Shown here: positions 24,098-26,710 of the stretch, in pieces
Position numbering within the stretch: position 1 is the first letter of the stretch
Layout: every line of letters starts with the position of its first letter
Assembly (NCBI GenBank): GCA_947653505.1
Contig: CANTHI010000003.1
Span: 1-26,710 of the forward strand
Reading direction: 5' to 3'
DNA length: 26,710 nt
From: an uncultured Eubacterium sp.
Lineage (GTDB): Bacteria; Bacillota_A; Clostridia; Lachnospirales; Lachnospiraceae
Notes under the pieces: generated by a model
Seen by the model: only the letters and a program-made list of their open reading frames with translations
Told to the model about the DNA's origin: nothing
The model's database searches: none
Program-made: the position numbers and the translations under genes

Positions 24098-24841
24098 ATG
24101 GATGACAGTACAAAAGACTGGCAGGAAAAAGAAATCTGTAACAAAGAAATTTTAGATAAAGAAATTCCGGACAAAGAAATTCCGGACAAAGAAATGATGA
24201 ATAAAGAAATGATGAATAAAGAAAAAAACGAAGCTAAAGAAACCGGAAAGAAGGATGAACGCCAGATTACATGGCATACTATGGATATTACCAGGGAGTA
24301 CAGGGAAAAGCTGCTGGGGCAGAAAGCCGCGGTTCTGTGGCTGACAGGATTGTCAGGCTCTGGGAAATCTACGCTTGCAAACGCGCTGGAGCAGCAGCTT
24401 GCGGCAAAGGGAAGACATACTATGCTGCTGGATGGCGACAACGTACGTTTTGGGCTGAACCGGGATCTGGGATTTTCCAAAGAGGACCGGGTGGAGAATA
24501 TCCGCAGGATTGCAGAAACTGCAAAATTAATGAATGACGCGGGACTGATCGTACTTACGTCTTTTATTTCTCCGTATCGGGAAGACCGTCTGGCTGCGCG
24601 CCGGATTATCGGGGATGCGTTTATAGAAATCTATGTGAGTACACCGCTCGAAGAATGCGAAAGGCGTGATGTCAAGGGACTGTATCAGGCAGCGAGAGCG
24701 GGGAAGATAGCGGAATTTACCGGAGTGACAAGTGTGTATGAGGCACCGGAGCATCCGGAGATAATGATTGATACGAGTAAGGCTGGCATAGAAGAAAGTG
24801 TACGCAGCGTACTGGCCGGGTTAGAAAAATATGGAATCTGA
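24098..24841 (+). CDS. cysC: Adenylylsulfate (APS) kinase
   Basis: CysC phosphorylates adenosine 5'-phosphosulfate with ATP to make PAPS, the donor for sulfotransferases. The 247-residue protein has the P-loop GLSGSGKS at 84-91, DGDNVRFGLNRDLGFS at 112-127, SFISPYREDR at 155-164 with the conserved Ser, and KGLYQAARAGKIAEFTG at 193-209. The first ~55 residues are extra, made of pentads reading KEIPD or KEMMN, absent from standard CysC. ATG 24098 has AAAGGAG 10 bases upstream. No ATP sulfurylase gene (cysD/N or sat) is in the window, so APS must come from elsewhere. The next gene is a sulfotransferase. Confidence 0.94.
   Translation: MDDSTKDWQEKEICNKEILDKEIPDKEIPDKEMMNKEMMNKEKNEAKETGKKDERQITWHTMDITREYREKLLGQKAAVLWLTGLSGSGKSTLANALEQQLAAKGRHTMLLDGDNVRFGLNRDLGFSKEDRVENIRRIAETAKLMNDAGLIVLTSFISPYREDRLAARRIIGDAFIEIYVSTPLEECERRDVKGLYQAARAGKIAEFTGVTSVYEAPEHPEIMIDTSKAGIEESVRSVLAGLEKYGI
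24128..24223 (+). repeat. 15-bp coding repeats at the cysC 5' end
   Basis: Fifteen-base units encode consecutive pentads: KEICN, KEILD, KEIPD, KEIPD, KEMMN, KEMMN and a partial seventh. The two IPD-type copies and the two MMN-type copies are near-identical at DNA level. Unit length is a multiple of three, so slippage would change the tail length in frame. Confidence 0.85.
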
Positions 24842-24908
24842 TTTACAATGTAGAAGGATCCTGCTTCGGGATGCCGGAGACTGAGCGATCATATGGAAGG
24901 AGCGTAGG

Positions 24909-26030
24909 ATGAAAAAAATACTTTATGTACATGTCGGCACGACAAAAACAGGAACGACTGCGATTCAAAGTTTTCTGATTGATAATCAGGAAGTTTTGAA
25001 CCAGAAAGGATATTGCTATCCGTTATTTCCATACCGTTATCCGGATGTTTCGGAAAGAAGAAATGCCCGCTTTCTGCTGGAAGAAGCAGCGGATACACAA
25101 AATGGTATTTTTCGGGAAGGGATGGACAAAATTCATGAACTGTTCCGTACGTATGATAAAATTATCGTTTCAGATGAAGGAATCTGGTCTGCAAATTACG
25201 AACAAAGGATTACGATGTGGCGCGCGCTGAAAGCAGAGGCAAAGGAAGGCGGATTCCGGATAAAGATCATTGTCTATTTAAGAAGACAGGATATGTATCT
25301 GATCTCCGGATGGAACCAGATGGTCAAAAGCGGGATTGGAAATAGTGCGGCGACACCGTGGAAAGACTATGTCAATGATCTGGTCAGCATCAATAAAATG
25401 AAATACGCTACGCATCTAAAAAAGCTTGCAGCTTTTTTTGGAAAGAAGAACCTCATCGTCAGACGGTTTGAACCAAAACGGTTTACAGGCGGATCCATAT
25501 ACGCGGATTTTCTACAGGCGGCCGGGCTGGAGCTGACGGATGAATTTCAGATCGCGCAGACGGAAAAAAACACCAGGCTGGGGGGAAACACGCACGAAAT
25601 CCAGCGGGTGCTGAATGGCATGCCAGGCATGAATCCGGCGTTACACAGTTTTTTCAGACAGGCGCTGCTTACCTACGCAGATTTATCCGGGGAAAATTAT
25701 CCGTGCGAGATGTTTTCCAAGGAAGAAGCCGAGGCGTTTATGGAGCAGTATCAGGAAGAGAACCGGGAGGTAGCGGAAGAATATTTTGGCGAAGAGGAGT
25801 TGTTTGATCTGTCATGGAAAGATATCCCGAAATGGGAAAAAAATAATCCTTATATGCAGGACGATCTCATCCGCTTTGTCGGAGCATGCTGCATGCGGCT
25901 GGCAGAGGAAAACCGCGAGCTGAAAAGCCGTGTGGAATGGCTGGAAAAAAGCCGGGAAGGACTCCGGCATCCGGTGTATACGATGATCAAAAGGAGCCGG
26001 GACAGGAAGAAGGCGGATGAAGCAAGGTAA
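24909..26030 (+). CDS. Sulfotransferase family protein
   Basis: The 373-residue protein opens HVGTTKTGTTAIQSFL (8-23), the P-loop that binds the 5'-phosphosulfate of PAPS in sulfotransferases. A second motif, YLRRQDMYLISGW (123-135), supplies the Arg and Ser expected at the 3'-phosphate site. The C-terminal ~50 residues (RLAEENRELKSRVEWLEK) form a coiled coil followed by a basic tail, often seen in cell-surface glycan enzymes and possibly a membrane or partner contact. It likely sulfates a glycan or other envelope molecule. GGAAGGAG precedes the start. It lies 67 bases after cysC, which makes its donor substrate. The acceptor is unknown. Confidence 0.82.
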   Translation: MKKILYVHVGTTKTGTTAIQSFLIDNQEVLNQKGYCYPLFPYRYPDVSERRNARFLLEEAADTQNGIFREGMDKIHELFRTYDKIIVSDEGIWSANYEQRITMWRALKAEAKEGGFRIKIIVYLRRQDMYLISGWNQMVKSGIGNSAATPWKDYVNDLVSINKMKYATHLKKLAAFFGKKNLIVRRFEPKRFTGGSIYADFLQAAGLELTDEFQIAQTEKNTRLGGNTHEIQRVLNGMPGMNPALHSFFRQALLTYADLSGENYPCEMFSKEEAEAFMEQYQEENREVAEEYFGEEELFDLSWKDIPKWEKNNPYMQDDLIRFVGACCMRLAEENRELKSRVEWLEKSREGLRHPVYTMIKRSRDRKKADEAR

Positions 26031-26059
26031 CAGTATCCTGCTTTCTTCCAGTATTTTAT

Positions 26060-26088
26060 TTTACAAGATGGAAAGAATCTGCTATAAT
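26060..26088 (+). promoter_or_regulatory. Promoter of the penicillin-binding protein gene
   Basis: TTTACA (26060-26065), a 17-bp spacer and TATAAT (26083-26088) with an extended TGC. The leader holds a short GCAG/CTGC hairpin and ACAGGAGG before the ATG. Confidence 0.85.
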
Positions 26089-26146
26089 ACAATCAGCTTA
26101 AGGAATCCGCAGTTTTCTGCAGGCTGGTAGTTACAGGAGGTCTTTC

Positions 26147-26710
26147 ATGAATTTCAGTAAAGAAAGCACGAAAAAAAAGCGCAGGGAGATCATAGCAAAA
26201 AAAGGAAAAATCGGAAGAAAATGCACCACTCTGCTATATGAACTGGCTCTGATACTGATATTTGCACTGGCTGTATGTATCGGCGGTGCGGGATATGGAG
26301 CTTATCAGGGTATACTTGCCGCGTCGCCGGGCATTAAGGATATTGACGCGACTCCGACCGGATATCTGTCTACGATACTGGATTCGAAAGGGAATACAAC
26401 GGCGACTCTGGTAGCATCCGGTTCAAACCGCGTATATGTTACGATTGATGAGATCCCCAAAAATCTGCAGAATGCGTTTATTGCCATTGAAGACGCCAGA
26501 TTTCGTGAACATAACGGGATTGATATAAAAGGCATTATCCGCGCTGGCATCAGAGGAATTGCAGCCGGATTTCATTTTCGGGAAGGCGCGAGTACGATCA
26601 CACAGCAGCTTTTGAAAAATAATGTGTTTACGAGCTGGACAGCTGAAAAATCGCAGGCAGAGTGCTACAAACAGCGTATGGAAAAAGGGTTAAGTTTTCT
26701 GGAATTTAAT
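26147..26710 (+). CDS. Class A penicillin-binding protein, N-terminal part (partial)
   Basis: From ATG 26147 (AGGAGG upstream), 188 codons are open to the window end. The protein has a basic cytoplasmic N-terminus, one membrane helix (about 29-55), then a GT51 glycosyltransferase domain. The catalytic Glu115 is in IAIEDARFREHNG and the second motif GASTITQQLLKN is at 147-158. The family polymerises lipid II outside the membrane; a transpeptidase domain is expected beyond the window. The stretch 26031-26146 contains only its promoter and leader; no terminator for the sulfotransferase gene was found. Confidence 0.93.
   Translation, partial: MNFSKESTKKKRREIIAKKGKIGRKCTTLLYELALILIFALAVCIGGAGYGAYQGILAASPGIKDIDATPTGYLSTILDSKGNTTATLVASGSNRVYVTIDEIPKNLQNAFIAIEDARFREHNGIDIKGIIRAGIRGIAAGFHFREGASTITQQLLKNNVFTSWTAEKSQAECYKQRMEKGLSFLEFN

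Overview
The window looks like the chromosome of an anaerobic Gram-positive from class Clostridia, most likely Lachnospiraceae. The reasons are the moderate GC content, strong AGGAGG-type ribosome binding sites, TTGACA/TATAAT promoters with many extended -10 (TGnTATAAT) elements, a SAM-I riboswitch before metK, long-form HPF, and an SPFH gene paired with a small ribbon-helix-helix gene. The family is inferred from gene content and style; no species is claimed. No rRNA, tRNA, CRISPR array, insertion sequence or prophage gene was seen.

Region 1 (1-6711): a partial hpf gene on the minus strand diverges from pth-mfd, which has a long structured leader. A separately promoted lipoprotein gene of the PrsA/SurA foldase type follows, with a coding tandem repeat at its 3' end. 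Region 2 (6712-10207): two ABC half-transporter genes, one base apart, whose motif defects are complementary, as expected of a heterodimeric exporter with one degenerate ATP site. Region 3 (10208-14534): murA with a consensus promoter; a convergent HD-GYP gene separated from murA by an 84-nt near-perfect palindrome; then metK behind a SAM-I riboswitch with a readable terminator/antiterminator switch.

Region 4 (14535-18413): a sensor kinase/response regulator pair whose leader carries a strong intrinsic terminator directly before the kinase start, then an RluA-family pseudouridine synthase and an AI-2E/YtvI-type membrane protein. Region 5 (18414-20722): an SPFH/Band 7 protein and a ribbon-helix-helix protein behind a promoter with palindromes over its -10 box, an AT-rich intergenic stretch with an orphan terminator, and a small HPr-like protein that has Gln at the phospho-His position but keeps the regulatory Ser, as in Crh.

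Region 6 (20723-26710): a membrane acyltransferase, a second two-component system, an APS kinase (cysC) with an odd pentapeptide-repeat N-terminus, a PAPS-type sulfotransferase with a C-terminal coiled coil, and the start of a class A penicillin-binding protein. The activated-sulfate kinase next to a sulfotransferase, beside a surface acyltransferase and a sensor pair, suggests a regulated modification pathway for a cell-envelope or exported glycan. That is the most interesting biological lead here, together with the Crh-like protein and the attenuated kinase leader.
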